Assembly: GCF_014138435.1 (NCBI RefSeq)
Contig: NZ_JACJIM010000003.1
Coordinates: 1-64,000 of the forward strand
Source: Methylobacterium fujisawaense
GTDB lineage: Bacteria; Pseudomonadota; Alphaproteobacteria; Rhizobiales; Beijerinckiaceae
DNA: 64,000 nucleotides
Reading direction: 5' to 3'
Shown here: in pieces, positions 8,473-17,644 of the stretch
Position numbering within the stretch: the stretch's first letter is position 1
How the letters are laid out: every line of letters starts with the position of its first letter
Translations under genes and position numbers: made by a program
The notes under the pieces: generated by a model
What the model saw: the letters and a program-made list of their open reading frames with translations, nothing else
What the model was told of the DNA's origin: nothing
Database searches by the model: none

Positions 8473-8757
8473 ATGGATGAGAACGGGCTCGAACGTCTGC
8501 GCATGATTGCCGGCGCGAAAGCGGACACTGCGTCGTCCCAAGCCCTCATTCGAATCGCGCAGTCCCTCGATCTTCCGATCGAGGCGTTCTACCAGCCGGA
8601 TCGGTGCGGCCCCGCCACGCGGCCGGCGATCGATTGGGAGACGGAGCGGCTCCTGGCTCTGGTGAAGGTCCATTTCCGCCAGCTCGATCCGGCGGCGCGC
8701 CGACGCTTCGGCGAGGCGGTCCTCGGGATGGTCGGCTCGGAACCGGCCGAGGGCTGA
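8473..8757 (+). CDS. Small protein of unknown function
   Basis: 94 aa from ATG 8473. The segment QALIRIAQSLDLPIEAFYQ resembles the C-terminal helices of XRE-type helix-turn-helix proteins, but a complete HTH is not visible, so I do not call it a regulator. The rest, ETERLLALVKVHFRQLDPAARRRFGEAV, is predicted helical. An upstream ATG at 8377 would add 32 residues. It is divergent from the PAS gene, with which it shares about 160 bp of leader. Confidence 0.5.
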   Translation: MDENGLERLRMIAGAKADTASSQALIRIAQSLDLPIEAFYQPDRCGPATRPAIDWETERLLALVKVHFRQLDPAARRRFGEAVLGMVGSEPAEG

Positions 8758-8792
8758 CGCCGCCGGCGGCAAAGGCTGGAGACCCCGGAAAC

Positions 8793-9272
8793 ATGGCGAC
8801 GCGGGCGACGGCGAAGCCGGACGATTGGAAGCGCCTGCCCTTCGCGGCGATGTCCCCGATCCCCTATCGCGCGGCCTTCGACCCCGCCCAATTCGCGGAG
8901 CTGGCGAAGGGGCTGCGTCCGGAGGTGATGGAAGACAAGTGGTTCATCTATCTCGACGGACTCGATCTCTACTTCCACCGGAGCTGGACCGGCCACGGCG
9001 TCTACCGGGTCGGATTTGAGCGGCACGGCGAGACATACCGCGTCGTGTCGGCCCTGTGCGCGAAGCCGATGCTCGCGACGCACGGAGCCGAGTATCAGGC
9101 GCGGTGTCTCGATTTCCTGGTCGAGAACCTCCTGCTCGGCGGCTCCAAGCCGTTCCCCCGGCCTGCGGACGTCGCGGAGAGTGCGCCCGGGGCGTTCCAG
9201 CACGGCTTTTCGGGAAGCGGCTATCGCGAGGTGCCCGTCGTGCGACGGCCCTGGTGGACATTCTGGCGCTGA
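8793..9272 (+). CDS. Conserved hypothetical protein
   Basis: 159-aa soluble protein starting MATRATAKPDDWKRLPF. It is rich in aromatic residues in the middle (KWFIYLDGLDLYFHRSWTG, then GVYRVGFERHG) and ends in PVVRRPWWTFWR. I recognise no domain. It follows the 94-aa gene by 35 bp and may be in its operon. Codon use is like the neighbours. Confidence 0.55.
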   Translation: MATRATAKPDDWKRLPFAAMSPIPYRAAFDPAQFAELAKGLRPEVMEDKWFIYLDGLDLYFHRSWTGHGVYRVGFERHGETYRVVSALCAKPMLATHGAEYQARCLDFLVENLLLGGSKPFPRPADVAESAPGAFQHGFSGSGYREVPVVRRPWWTFWR

Positions 9273-9329
9273 CGGCGGCCCGTCGGGTCTGAGCGCCCGG
9301 GCGGTCCTCCCGGGACCGGGAGGCGCTCC

Positions 9330-11906
9330 TCAGATCTGCCGCAGATACGGCGCCGGCTTCTGCCCCAGGATCCGCCAAGTGCCGGCGAGCCCGAGGAGGA
9401 TCGCCAGCGCGACGGCGGCCGTCGCCGCCACCAGCGCGCCCGACAGGTCGAGGCGGAAGTCGAGGTGCATGACCTTGGCGACGATCACCCACCCTGCGAG
9501 CGTCCCGGCCATGAGGCCGAACAGGGCCGTGGCGAGGCCCAGGGCGGCGTATTCGAGGGCGTAGGCGGCGAGCAGCCGCGACCGGCGCGCGCCCAGCACC
9601 TTGAGCACCACGGCATCGTAGAGCCGCGCCCGGTGCCCGGCCGCGATGGCGCCGGCCAGAACGAACAGGCTCGCCAGGACCGCCACCGCGCTCGCCCCCC
9701 GGATCGCCAGGACCAGCCGGCCGACGAGGTCGCCGATCGCGTCCAGCGCGTCCTTGACCCGCACGGCGCTCACCGACGGGAAGGTCTTGGCGACGTCGCG
9801 CAGGATGTGGTTCTCGGCGGCCGCGTCGGTGCCGCCCGGTAGCGTCAGCGTGGCGAGGTCGGAATGCGGCGCGCCGCGGAAGGTCCCCGGCGAGAACACC
9901 ATCACGAAGTTGATGCCGAGATTGCGCCACTCCACCCGGCGCAGGTTGAAGATCGTCGCGGTGAGGTCGTGGCCGAGCACGTTCACCGTCACGGTGTCGC
10001 CGAGCTTGAGGCCGAGCTGGCGGGCGAGGTCGGCCTCGAAGGAGACCAGCGGCTTGGCGCCCTGCTCGGCGCTCCACCACGCGCCTTCGGTGAGGCTCGA
10101 GCCCTCCGGCACCGTGTCGGCGTAGGTGATGCCCCGGTCGCCGTCGAGCACCCAGGCGGCGTCCTCCGGGGGCCGGATCTTGCTGGCCGGCACGCCGTTC
10201 AGGGCGACGATCCGGCCGCGCATCATCGGCACGTCCTCGATCTTCCCGTTCGGGGCGGCGCGCGCCAGGAACTCGCGGAACTGGGCGGCGTCCCGCGAGG
10301 GGATGTCCAGGAAGAAGAGGTTCGGCGCGCGGGCCGGCAGGGTCGCGCTGATCGTCCGGCGGACATTGGCGTCGATCAGGCTGAGCGTCACGAGGAGCGT
10401 CACGCCGAGGCCCAGCGACAGGACGATGGCGGGCGTCAGGGCCCCCGGCCGGTGGAGGTTGGCGAGCGCCATCCGGGGCGCGGGCCAGCTTGGATGCGGC
10501 AGGCGGCGGGCGAGCGCCATCAGGCCGAGAGCCACCCCGTGCAGCAGGCCGAAGGCGATGGCGGCCGCCGCGATGAAGATCAGCGCCACACGCCGGTCAA
10601 AGGCGGTGACCACCGACAGGCCGACCAGCGCCGCGAGGCTCAGGCCCAACCAGATCCGGTAGCGCCAGCGCGGCCTCACCCGTGCGGGATCGACGGTGTC
10701 GCGGAACAGGCCGGAGACCGGCACGTCGTGGGCACGGCCGAGTGGGGTGATCGCGAAGGCGAAGGCGGTGAGGAGCCCGTAGGCGGCCGCGAGCGCGAGT
10801 TCGCCCGGGGCGAGCGTCGGGTTCAGGGGCAGCGGCAGGTCGGCGGAGAACAGCGCGTCGAGGAGGAAGGGCAGGCTCGCGCCGATCGCGAGCCCGATCA
10901 GGGTGCCGATCCCGGCGATCAGCATCACCTGCGTCAGGTACAGAGCGACCACCTGCGAGCCGGGCGCGCCGACGCTCTTGAGGGTCGCGATCGAGGCCCG
11001 CTTGCGCTCCACGAAGGCGTGGACGGCATTGCCGACGCCGACGCCGCCGACGATCAGCGCGGTGAGCCCGACCAGGGTCAGGAACTGCGTGAAGCGCTCG
11101 ATGCTCTTGGCGAAGCGCGGGTCGGCGTTGCTGCGCGAGCGGACCTCCCAGCCCGCCTCCGGCGTCGCGGCACGGATCCGGGCCTGCGCGGCGTCGAGAT
11201 CGGCATCCGGCGTGCCCGGCGGCAGGAGGATCCGGTAGCTCCAGCGGTTGAGGCTGCCGGGCTGGACGAGACCGGTGGCGCGCAGCGTCGGCTCGGAGAT
11301 CATCAGCCGCGGCCCGAAGCCGATGCCGCCGGCGATCTTGTCGGGCTCGGACACGATGGTGCCGCGGATCGCCACCTTGTGCCCGGCCAGCGCGATCCGG
11401 TCCCCGACCTTGACGTCGAGGCGCGTGAGCAGGGCCGGGTCGGCGAGCGCCCCCGGCACCCCGTCCCGTTCGGCCAGCCGGTCGGCGAGGCGGCCCGGCG
11501 GGTCGGTGGCGAGGTCGCCCGCCGCCGGATAGGTGGCCGGGTCGACGGCCTTCAGCTCGACGAGGGCCGCGTCGCCGCTCTCCGCCACCGCCATGGCCCG
11601 CAGGGAGGCGACGCTATCGAGCCGGCCTTCCCGCGCCAGGGCCTGCCGCTCGGCCTCGGTGGCCTCGCGGTTGATCAGGTTGTAGGCGAGGTCGCCGCCG
11701 AGGATCCGCCGCCCCTCCCGGCCGAGCCCGTCCGAGAGCGAGCGCGAGATCGACGCCACGCCCGCGATCGCCGCGACGCCCAGCGCGATGCAGGCGAGGA
11801 ACACCGCGAAGCCCGTGAGGCCGGCGCGCAGTTCGCGGAGCGCCAGCCGCAGGATGAGCGGGAGGCGGCGGGGGCCGGGGTCCGGTCGGGTGATCGTGCC
11901 GTGCAT
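9330..11906 (-). CDS. FtsX-like ABC transporter permease
   Basis: 858-aa inner-membrane permease of the MacB/FtsX superfamily, YbbP-like. Expected topology: TM1 near residues 25-45 (FAVFLACIALGVAAIAGVAS), a large periplasmic MacB_PCD-type domain, three TM helices around FLTLVGLTALIVGGVGVGNAV, a second periplasmic domain and a second TM bundle at the C-terminus. Its ATG overlaps the TGA of the ATPase gene by one base (11906), so the two are translationally coupled. By family this complex exports or extracts hydrophobic envelope molecules. The divergent TesA-like esterase gene mirrors the E. coli arrangement of tesA with ybbA-ybbP. Confidence 0.88.
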   Translation of the reverse strand: MHGTITRPDPGPRRLPLILRLALRELRAGLTGFAVFLACIALGVAAIAGVASISRSLSDGLGREGRRILGGDLAYNLINREATEAERQALAREGRLDSVASLRAMAVAESGDAALVELKAVDPATYPAAGDLATDPPGRLADRLAERDGVPGALADPALLTRLDVKVGDRIALAGHKVAIRGTIVSEPDKIAGGIGFGPRLMISEPTLRATGLVQPGSLNRWSYRILLPPGTPDADLDAAQARIRAATPEAGWEVRSRSNADPRFAKSIERFTQFLTLVGLTALIVGGVGVGNAVHAFVERKRASIATLKSVGAPGSQVVALYLTQVMLIAGIGTLIGLAIGASLPFLLDALFSADLPLPLNPTLAPGELALAAAYGLLTAFAFAITPLGRAHDVPVSGLFRDTVDPARVRPRWRYRIWLGLSLAALVGLSVVTAFDRRVALIFIAAAAIAFGLLHGVALGLMALARRLPHPSWPAPRMALANLHRPGALTPAIVLSLGLGVTLLVTLSLIDANVRRTISATLPARAPNLFFLDIPSRDAAQFREFLARAAPNGKIEDVPMMRGRIVALNGVPASKIRPPEDAAWVLDGDRGITYADTVPEGSSLTEGAWWSAEQGAKPLVSFEADLARQLGLKLGDTVTVNVLGHDLTATIFNLRRVEWRNLGINFVMVFSPGTFRGAPHSDLATLTLPGGTDAAAENHILRDVAKTFPSVSAVRVKDALDAIGDLVGRLVLAIRGASAVAVLASLFVLAGAIAAGHRARLYDAVVLKVLGARRSRLLAAYALEYAALGLATALFGLMAGTLAGWVIVAKVMHLDFRLDLSGALVAATAAVALAILLGLAGTWRILGQKPAPYLRQI

Positions 11907-12607
11907 CAGGCGGTCACCGCTTCCTCGATCCGGCCCGAGCGCAGGCGCACCGTGCGGTCGCACAGGCGGGCGAGGCCGTTGTCGTGGGTGACGAGCACCA
12001 GGGTCGCGCCGCGGTCGCGCTTCAGCCGGAACAGGAGATCGACGATCTGCCGGCCGGTGGCCTCGTCGAGGTTGCCGGTGGGCTCGTCGGCGACCAGGAT
12101 CGCCGGGTCGGGGGCGACCGCCCGGGCGATGGCGACGCGCTGCTGCTCGCCCCCCGAGAGTTGCGCCGGGTAATGGTGCAGCCGGTGCCCGAGGCCCACC
12201 GCCTCCAGCTCGGCGCGGGCCCGCTCGTGGGCGCCGGGCCGGTCGGCGAGTTCCAGCGGCAGCGCCACGTTCTCCAGCGCCGTCATGGTCGGCACGAGGT
12301 GGAAGGCCTGGAACACGATGCCGATGCGCCGGCCCCGGAAGCGGGCGAGCGCGTCCTCGTCGAGGCGGACGAGATCGGTCTCCTCGATGACCACGCCGCC
12401 GGAATCGGGCCGCTCCAGCCCGGCCATGACCATCAGAAGCGTCGACTTGCCGGAGCCGGACGGACCGACGAGCCCCACAGCCTCGCCGCGGTCGACGGTG
12501 AGCGAGATGCCGCGGAGGATGTGGACCCGGGCGGCGCCGCGGCCGAGGCTGAGATCGATGTTCGACAGCGCGATCGCCGGATCGCGCAGCACCTTGCCTT
12601 GGCTCAC
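11906..12607 (-). CDS. ABC transporter ATP-binding protein (YbbA/LolD family)
   Basis: About 233 aa from GTG 12607. Walker A is GPSGSGKST, the signature is LSGGEQQRVAIARA, and Walker B with the D-loop is ILVADEPTGNLDEATG. These are typical for the LolD/YbbA/MacB ATPases that pair with FtsX-type permeases. It drives the coupled permease downstream. The frame is open to 12727, but residues before VSQGKVLRDPAIALSNIDL show no conservation and the longer start would overlap the divergent esterase gene. Confidence 0.88.
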   Translation of the reverse strand: MSQGKVLRDPAIALSNIDLSLGRGAARVHILRGISLTVDRGEAVGLVGPSGSGKSTLLMVMAGLERPDSGGVVIEETDLVRLDEDALARFRGRRIGIVFQAFHLVPTMTALENVALPLELADRPGAHERARAELEAVGLGHRLHHYPAQLSGGEQQRVAIARAVAPDPAILVADEPTGNLDEATGRQIVDLLFRLKRDRGATLVLVTHDNGLARLCDRTVRLRSGRIEEAVTA

Positions 12608-12700
12608 GGGCGAGCCGATCTGTGGGCGATGACGAGCATGGCGCGCGAGGTCCTCGGTTGGCTGCGAACTTGGCTGCACGGGCCGCGGGGGCACCGCGAT

Positions 12701-13396
12701 ATGGGATCCGCATTGGGGCCGCGCCATGACGGCGGCGCTGTGTTCCGGCGCACGGCCCTGTTTGCCGCAGCGCTAGCCGTCCTCATGGTCCCTTTCATGA
12801 CGGCACCGCAGGCCGCGCCGAACGGCCCGGTCAAGCTCGTCGCCCTGGGCGACAGCCTGACCGCCGGTTACCGGCTGCCCGCCGATGCCGCCTTCCCCAC
12901 CGTCCTGGAGCGGCTGCTCAAGGCCAAGGGCGAAGACGTGACCGTGTCCAATGCCGGCGTCTCCGGCGACACCGCCACCGGTGGCCTCGACCGGGTCGAC
13001 TGGTCGGTGCCCGACGGGACCGCGGGCGTGATCCTCGAACTCGGCGCCAACGACATGCTCCGCGGCACCGACCCGAAGGTGACCGAGGGGGCGCTGTCGG
13101 CGATCATCGAGCGGCTGAAGGCCCGGGGCATCCCGGTCCTGCTGGCCGGCATGCAGGCGGCACCCAATCTCGGGCCGGACTACAAGGCGCGGTTCGACGC
13201 GATCTTTCCGGCCCTCGCCAAGCGCTACGGGCTGACCCTCTACCCGTTCTTCCTCGACGGGATCGTGGGCGACCGGGCGCAGCACCTCGATGACATGATC
13301 CACCCGAACCGGCAGGGCGTCGAGACCATCGCGGCGCGCATGCTGCCGACGGTCGATTCGTTCCTGGACCGGATCCGCCAGGCGCCGGTCCGCTGA
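12701..13396 (+). CDS. tesA: TesA-like SGNH arylesterase / lysophospholipase
   Basis: Exported SGNH hydrolase of about 231 aa. A signal-peptide-like segment (FRRTALFAAALAVLMVPFM) precedes the catalytic domain. Block I is GDSLTAGYRLP with the nucleophile Ser, block III is ELGANDMLRG, and block V DMIHPN supplies the catalytic Asp and His. It resembles E. coli TesA (thioesterase I/protease I/lysophospholipase L1). ATG 12701 is my choice; ATGs at 12629 and 12638 would lengthen the n-region and overlap the divergent ATPase leader. The TGA overlaps the thpR ATG (TGATG). Confidence 0.82.
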   Translation: MGSALGPRHDGGAVFRRTALFAAALAVLMVPFMTAPQAAPNGPVKLVALGDSLTAGYRLPADAAFPTVLERLLKAKGEDVTVSNAGVSGDTATGGLDRVDWSVPDGTAGVILELGANDMLRGTDPKVTEGALSAIIERLKARGIPVLLAGMQAAPNLGPDYKARFDAIFPALAKRYGLTLYPFFLDGIVGDRAQHLDDMIHPNRQGVETIAARMLPTVDSFLDRIRQAPVR

Positions 13397-13935
13397 TGCC
13401 GCGCCTGTTCACAGGGCTCGCCGTGCCGCCGGCGGTTGCCGACGCCCTCAAGGGCTTCCAGGGCGGGCTGCCCGGCGCCCGCTGGATCGAGCCCGGCGAC
13501 TTTCACGTCACCCTGCGCTTCCTCGGGGATGTCGAGGTCACCGTCGCCGACGATGTCGTGGAGGCGCTGGCCGAGATGCGGGTACGCCCGCCCCTGACGG
13601 TGACCCTCGACGGCCTCGGCATCTTCGGCGGCGACAAACCGCGGGCGCTCTACGCGGCGGTGGTGGCCGATCCGGCGCTGACGGATCTCCAGGCCGAGCA
13701 GGAGCGGCTGGTGCGCCGCGCCGGGGTCGAGCCGGAACGGCGGAAGTTCACCCCGCATGTCACCCTGGCCCGGCTGCGCCGCGACGCCACGCCGGAGGCG
13801 ACGGCGATGTACCTGTCGCAGGCGCCGGTCTTCGCGCCGCTGGCCTTCGCGGTTGACCGGGTGACGCTGTTCTCGGCGCGGGACTCGACCGGGGGTGGGC
13901 CGTATGTGGCGGAGGCGGACTTTCCGTTCGCGTGA
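13396..13935 (+). CDS. thpR: RNA 2',3'-cyclic phosphodiesterase (LigT/ThpR)
   Basis: 179-aa member of the 2H phosphoesterase superfamily. The two HxTx motifs are HVTLRFLGD near residue 35 and HVTLARLRR near residue 121. The family hydrolyses RNA 2',3'-cyclic phosphates to 2'-phosphates and can ligate tRNA halves in vitro. It starts inside the stop codon of the esterase gene, so the two are translationally coupled, although no functional relation is obvious. Confidence 0.88.
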   Translation: MPRLFTGLAVPPAVADALKGFQGGLPGARWIEPGDFHVTLRFLGDVEVTVADDVVEALAEMRVRPPLTVTLDGLGIFGGDKPRALYAAVVADPALTDLQAEQERLVRRAGVEPERRKFTPHVTLARLRRDATPEATAMYLSQAPVFAPLAFAVDRVTLFSARDSTGGGPYVAEADFPFA

Positions 13936-13988
13936 GGCGTTCGCTTCAGGCCTCTCCTCGTCCAGAGGGCTCTGTGGGCCCGGAAGAC

Positions 13989-14026
13989 CTCCTTCGAGGC
14001 CCGCTTCGCGGTCACCTCAGGATCAG
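13989..14026. repeat. REP-like intergenic palindrome, copy 1
   Basis: The stretch beginning CCTTCGAGGCCCGCTTCGCG and ending in CACCTCAGGATCAG resembles the short imperfect palindromes scattered between genes in Rhizobiales. A related copy is at 46761-46812. It lies between the convergent thpR and coaA genes, a typical position. Confidence 0.55.
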
Positions 14027-14044
14027 CTGGAGGGTTGGACCGAC

Positions 14045-15034
14045 CTACAGCCGCCGCAGCGCCACGCTCTCGATCCGGTGGCTCGCGCCCTTGGTGAGGA
14101 TCAGGCTCGCCCGCTGCCGCGTGGGCACGATGTTCTCGCGCAGGTTCGGCAGGTTGATCGTGGTCCAGAGCCGGTCGGCGATGTCGAGCGCCTCGGTTTC
14201 CGGGATCTCGGCGTATTTCCGGAAGTAGGAGCGCGGGTCGCGGAAGGCGGTCTGGCGCAGCTTCATGAAGCGGGTGACGTACCAGCGGTGCAGGTCGTCC
14301 TCGTGGCCGTCGAGATAGATCGAGAAGTCGAAGAAGTCGGACACGAACGGGATCGCGGTGCCGTCCCGCGGCAGGCGGGCGGGCTGGAGCACGTTCAGGC
14401 CCTCGACGATCAGGATGTCGGGGCTCTCCACCACCCGCTCCTCCCCGGGCACCCGGTCGTAGACGAGGTGCGAGTAGAGCGGCGCGGTCACGCGCTTGTG
14501 GCCGGCCTTCACGTCGTGGAGGAAGCGCAGCAGCGCGGCGGTGTCGTAGCTTTCGGGAAAGCCCTTGCGCTCCATCAGGCCGTTGGCGGCGAGTTCGGCG
14601 TTGGGCAGCAGGAACCCGTCGGTGGTGACGAGGTCGACCTTCGGCGTGTTGGGCCAGCGCGCCAGCAGCGCTGTCAGGATGCGGGCCGTGGTGGACTTGC
14701 CCACCGCCACCGAGCCCGCGAGCCCGATGATGTAAGGCGCCTTGGTCTCGCGCTCGGCCATCAGGAAGCGCTGCGTCGCCTTGAACAGCCCCTGCGTCGC
14801 CGCGACGTAGAGGGCCAGCAGGCGCGACAGCGGCAGGTAGATCGCCACCACCTCCTCGACCGAGATCGGATCGTTGATCGATTGCAGCCGCTCCAGATCC
14901 TCCTGGTTGAGGGTGAGCGGCGTGTCGGCGCGCAGCTGCGCCCATTCCTCCCGGCTGAAGCGGCGATAGGGCGAGAGCCGGTCCGACGCGTCGAGGATCG
15001 CCTCGACCGAGCCCGGCAGCGCGGCCGCGTTCAC
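14045..15034 (-). CDS. coaA: Type I pantothenate kinase
   Basis: 329-aa P-loop kinase that phosphorylates pantothenate, the first committed step of coenzyme A synthesis. The Walker A is [17 protein letters not shown], followed by [13 protein letters not shown] (Walker B-like, catalytic Asp) and [11 protein letters not shown]. Length and motifs match bacterial CoaA (about 316 aa). It starts with GTG at 15034, which overlaps the hisE stop as GTGA, so it is translationally coupled to hisE. Confidence 0.95.
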   Translation of the reverse strand: MNAAALPGSVEAILDASDRLSPYRRFSREEWAQLRADTPLTLNQEDLERLQSINDPISVEEVVAIYLPLSRLLALYVAATQGLFKATQRFLMAERETKAPYIIGLAGSVAVGKSTTARILTALLARWPNTPKVDLVTTDGFLLPNAELAANGLMERKGFPESYDTAALLRFLHDVKAGHKRVTAPLYSHLVYDRVPGEERVVESPDILIVEGLNVLQPARLPRDGTAIPFVSDFFDFSIYLDGHEDDLHRWYVTRFMKLRQTAFRDPRSYFRKYAEIPETEALDIADRLWTTINLPNLRENIVPTRQRASLILTKGASHRIESVALRRL

Positions 15035-15354
15035 GCGTGGCGCCTCGCGGCCTTCTCGGCGATGCCGCTCTGGGCCGTCCGGCGCTCCAGCTCGGCCATC
15101 ACCGCCTCGAGCTCCACGCCGCCGGCCCGGAGCAGCACGACGAGGTGATAGAGCACGTCGGCGGCCTCATTCCTCAGGCCGGTCTTGTCGCCCTGCACGG
15201 CCGCGATCGCCGCCTCGACCGCCTCCTCGCCGAGCTTCTTGGCCGCCTTGGCGGGGCCCTCGGACAGGAGCTTGGCCGTGTAGGAGGTGGCCGGATCGGT
15301 CCCGGCGCGGCTCGCCACGAGGGCGGCGAGGTCGGCGAGCGTGTAGGCGGTCAT
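15031..15354 (-). CDS. hisE: Phosphoribosyl-ATP pyrophosphatase HisE
   Basis: 107-aa MazG-fold enzyme of histidine biosynthesis that converts phosphoribosyl-ATP to phosphoribosyl-AMP. Family features: [20 protein letters not shown], the metal-binding EExxE-type stretch [11 protein letters not shown], and [17 protein letters not shown] 15354 gives [13 protein letters not shown]; the upstream extension to 15537 is not conserved and overlaps no promoter. It forms a two-gene unit with coaA by a 4-bp overlap. Other his genes are not in the window. Confidence 0.95.
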   Translation of the reverse strand: MTAYTLADLAALVASRAGTDPATSYTAKLLSEGPAKAAKKLGEEAVEAAIAAVQGDKTGLRNEAADVLYHLVVLLRAGGVELEAVMAELERRTAQSGIAEKAARRHA

Positions 15355-15478
15355 GAAGCGATCTGCATGTTGCGCCGGCCCCTTATACGGATCCGGGCCG
15401 GATTTCGGCAGGAAACTGCGCCACGACCGCCCTGCGAGCAAGCGGCGCGGGTGAAGGCGGATGGGCTTTGTCCGGGGC

Positions 15479-16426
15479 TCAGCCGTTCGGGAGATGCCGG
15501 GCGAGCGCTTCCAGCACCGCCATGCGCACGGCGACACCCATCTCCACCTGCTCGCGGATCAGCGACTGCGCCCCGTCGGCGACGTCCGAGGCGATCTCGA
15601 CGCCGCGGTTCATCGGGCCCGGATGCATCACCAGGGCATCGGGCTTGGCGAGCGCCAGCTTCTCGGCGTCGAGGCCGAAATAGCGGAAATACTCCTTCAC
15701 GGAGGGCACGAACGAACCGTTCATGCGCTCCCGCTGGAGGCGCAGCATCATCACGATGTCGCAGCCGACGAGACCCTTGCGCATGTCCGTGAAGGTCTCG
15801 ACGCCGAAGCGCTCGATGCCGGCGGGCAGCAGCGTCGAGGGCGCGATCAGGCGGACCCGGGCACCCATGGCCTGGAGCAGGATGATGTTGGAGCGCGCCA
15901 CCCGGGAGTGCAGGACGTCGCCGCAGATCGCCACCTGCAGGCCCTCGATCCGGCCCTTGTTGCGGCGGATGGTGAGCGCGTCGAGGAGCGCCTGGGTCGG
16001 GTGCTCGTGGGCGCCGTCGCCCGCGTTGACCACCGCGCAATCGACCTTCCGGGCGAGCAGGTGCACGGCGCCGGCCGATTCGTGGCGGACCACGATGATG
16101 TCGGGCCGCATGGCGTTCAGCGTCGCCGCGGTGTCGATCAGGGTCTCGCCCTTCTTCACCGAGGACGAGGCGACCGACATGTTCATCACGTCGGCGCCGA
16201 GCCGCTTGCCGGCGAGTTCGAAGGAGGATTGCGTCCGCGTCGAGGGCTCGAAGAACAGGTTGATCTGCGTGCGGCCCCGCAGGGTCGTGCGCTTCTTCTC
16301 AACCTGCCGCGAGAGGTCGACGGCGGATTCGGCGGCGTCGAGCAGCCCTTCGATGTCGGGCCGGGTCAGACCCTCGATGCCGAGGAGGTGCCGGTGCGGG
16401 AAGGCCGGGGGCGCGGGCGTCGTCAT
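15479..16426 (-). CDS. pyrB: Aspartate carbamoyltransferase catalytic subunit
   Basis: 315-aa enzyme of pyrimidine biosynthesis (carbamoyl phosphate plus aspartate to carbamoyl-aspartate). Signature: [20 protein letters not shown] for carbamoyl phosphate binding, [10 protein letters not shown], and [12 protein letters not shown] near the C-terminus. ATG 16426 is chosen over 16498 because [20 protein letters not shown] is the normal N-terminus. No pyrI or pyrC follows directly within the window. Confidence 0.95.
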   Translation of the reverse strand: MTTPAPPAFPHRHLLGIEGLTRPDIEGLLDAAESAVDLSRQVEKKRTTLRGRTQINLFFEPSTRTQSSFELAGKRLGADVMNMSVASSSVKKGETLIDTAATLNAMRPDIIVVRHESAGAVHLLARKVDCAVVNAGDGAHEHPTQALLDALTIRRNKGRIEGLQVAICGDVLHSRVARSNIILLQAMGARVRLIAPSTLLPAGIERFGVETFTDMRKGLVGCDIVMMLRLQRERMNGSFVPSVKEYFRYFGLDAEKLALAKPDALVMHPGPMNRGVEIASDVADGAQSLIREQVEMGVAVRMAVLEALARHLPNG

Positions 16427-16690
16427 GATGAGGCCCGGGTGTAGGTGCGGCGCGCCGTCCCGGCAAGGCTGTCCGATGCATCCATCGCGCGCATCCATCG
16501 TGGTTCAGGCCGGGACGCGTCCTCCGGCGCACAGGGGCTGGCTCGGCGTGAGCTCCCGGCTGGCCCGTCCGCTCGGAAAGGGGACAGGCCGCGCTCCGCC
16601 CTCGGCCCCGTGCCTGGAGCCCCCGCAGCCCCTGCAGACCGCCGCCGCGCCGGGGAAGCCGGACGGCACCTGCGGCCTTTTTTCCGCCCG

Positions 16691-17644
16691 ATGGTAACCG
16701 GTGCTCCTCGCGCCACGTATTGGCCCGAACGGTCGGGGTTCGGACGATCCCCGGCCCAGCGACGCCCAACCGGGACCCGATTCTTGGCCGCCTCCCCTGC
16801 TCTCCAAGCCCCCGAGACCGTCGACCGGCAGGGGCGCCGGTGGTTCTACCGCCATCCGCTGGTGATCCGTCTGGCGCACTGGATCAACGCCGCGGTGCTG
16901 CTCGTGCTGCTGATGAGCGGCCTCCAGATCTTCAACGCCCACCCCGCGCTCTACTGGGGCGCGGTCTCGACCTTCGACGACCCGGCGCTCGCCATCACGA
17001 GCGATCAGGGCCGCGACGGCAAGAGCCGCGGTGTGGTGACGGTCGGCACGCGGACCTTCGACACCACGGGCGTTCTCGGCCTGTCGCGTGAGGGCGGCAC
17101 GGAGGTGGAGCGGGCCTTCCCGTCCTGGGCGACCCTGCCGGCCGACCAGGACCTCGCCACGGGCCGCCGCTGGCACTTCCTGTTCGCGTGGCTGCTGGTG
17201 ATCAACGGCGCCGTCTATCTCACCTACGGCCTGTTCAGCGGCCAGCTCCGCCGTCGCCTGATTCCGGACGGGGACCAGATCCGCCACTTCGGGGCTTCCG
17301 TGAAGGAGCACCTGCTCCTGCGCTTCCCCGAGGGCACGGAGGCCAAGCGCTACAACGTCATCCAGAAGCTCACCTATCTCGTCCTGGTGCTGGGCCTTTT
17401 ACCTGCGATGGTGCTCGCGGGACTCGCCATGTCGCCCGGGATGGATGCCGCCTGGCCCTGGCTCACCGAGCTGTTCGGGGGCCGGCAATCGGCGCGCAGC
17501 GTCCACTTCATCGCCGCCGGGCTCATCGTGCTGTTCGTGGTGGTCCACGTGCTGCTGGTGCTGGTCTCCGGCCTCGTCAACAACATGCGCGGCATGATCA
17601 CCGGCTGGTTCAGCCTCGGCCGTGACCGGGAAGGTGCCCGATGA
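16691..17644 (+). CDS. Cytochrome b561-type membrane subunit
   Basis: About 317 aa with four to five transmembrane helices and paired His residues typical of the prokaryotic b561/Ni-hydrogenase b-type cytochrome domain: HPLVIRLAHWINAAVLLVLL, then RRWHFLFAWLLVINGAVYL, and C-terminal HFIAAGLIVLFVVVHVLL. It probably holds two haems b and passes electrons between the quinone pool and the molybdoenzyme encoded next, with which it shares a 4-bp ATGA overlap. The start is uncertain: ATG 16691 or TTG 16784, the latter closer to the conserved part. A soluble loop of about 70 residues separates the first two helices. Confidence 0.8.
   Translation: MVTGAPRATYWPERSGFGRSPAQRRPTGTRFLAASPALQAPETVDRQGRRWFYRHPLVIRLAHWINAAVLLVLLMSGLQIFNAHPALYWGAVSTFDDPALAITSDQGRDGKSRGVVTVGTRTFDTTGVLGLSREGGTEVERAFPSWATLPADQDLATGRRWHFLFAWLLVINGAVYLTYGLFSGQLRRRLIPDGDQIRHFGASVKEHLLLRFPEGTEAKRYNVIQKLTYLVLVLGLLPAMVLAGLAMSPGMDAAWPWLTELFGGRQSARSVHFIAAGLIVLFVVVHVLLVLVSGLVNNMRGMITGWFSLGRDREGAR

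Noticed and set aside
11907..12713. N-terminal extension of the FtsX-like permease to 12713
   Set aside because: The extension is an out-of-frame reading of the ATPase gene; the permease starts at ATG 11906, coupled to the ATPase stop.
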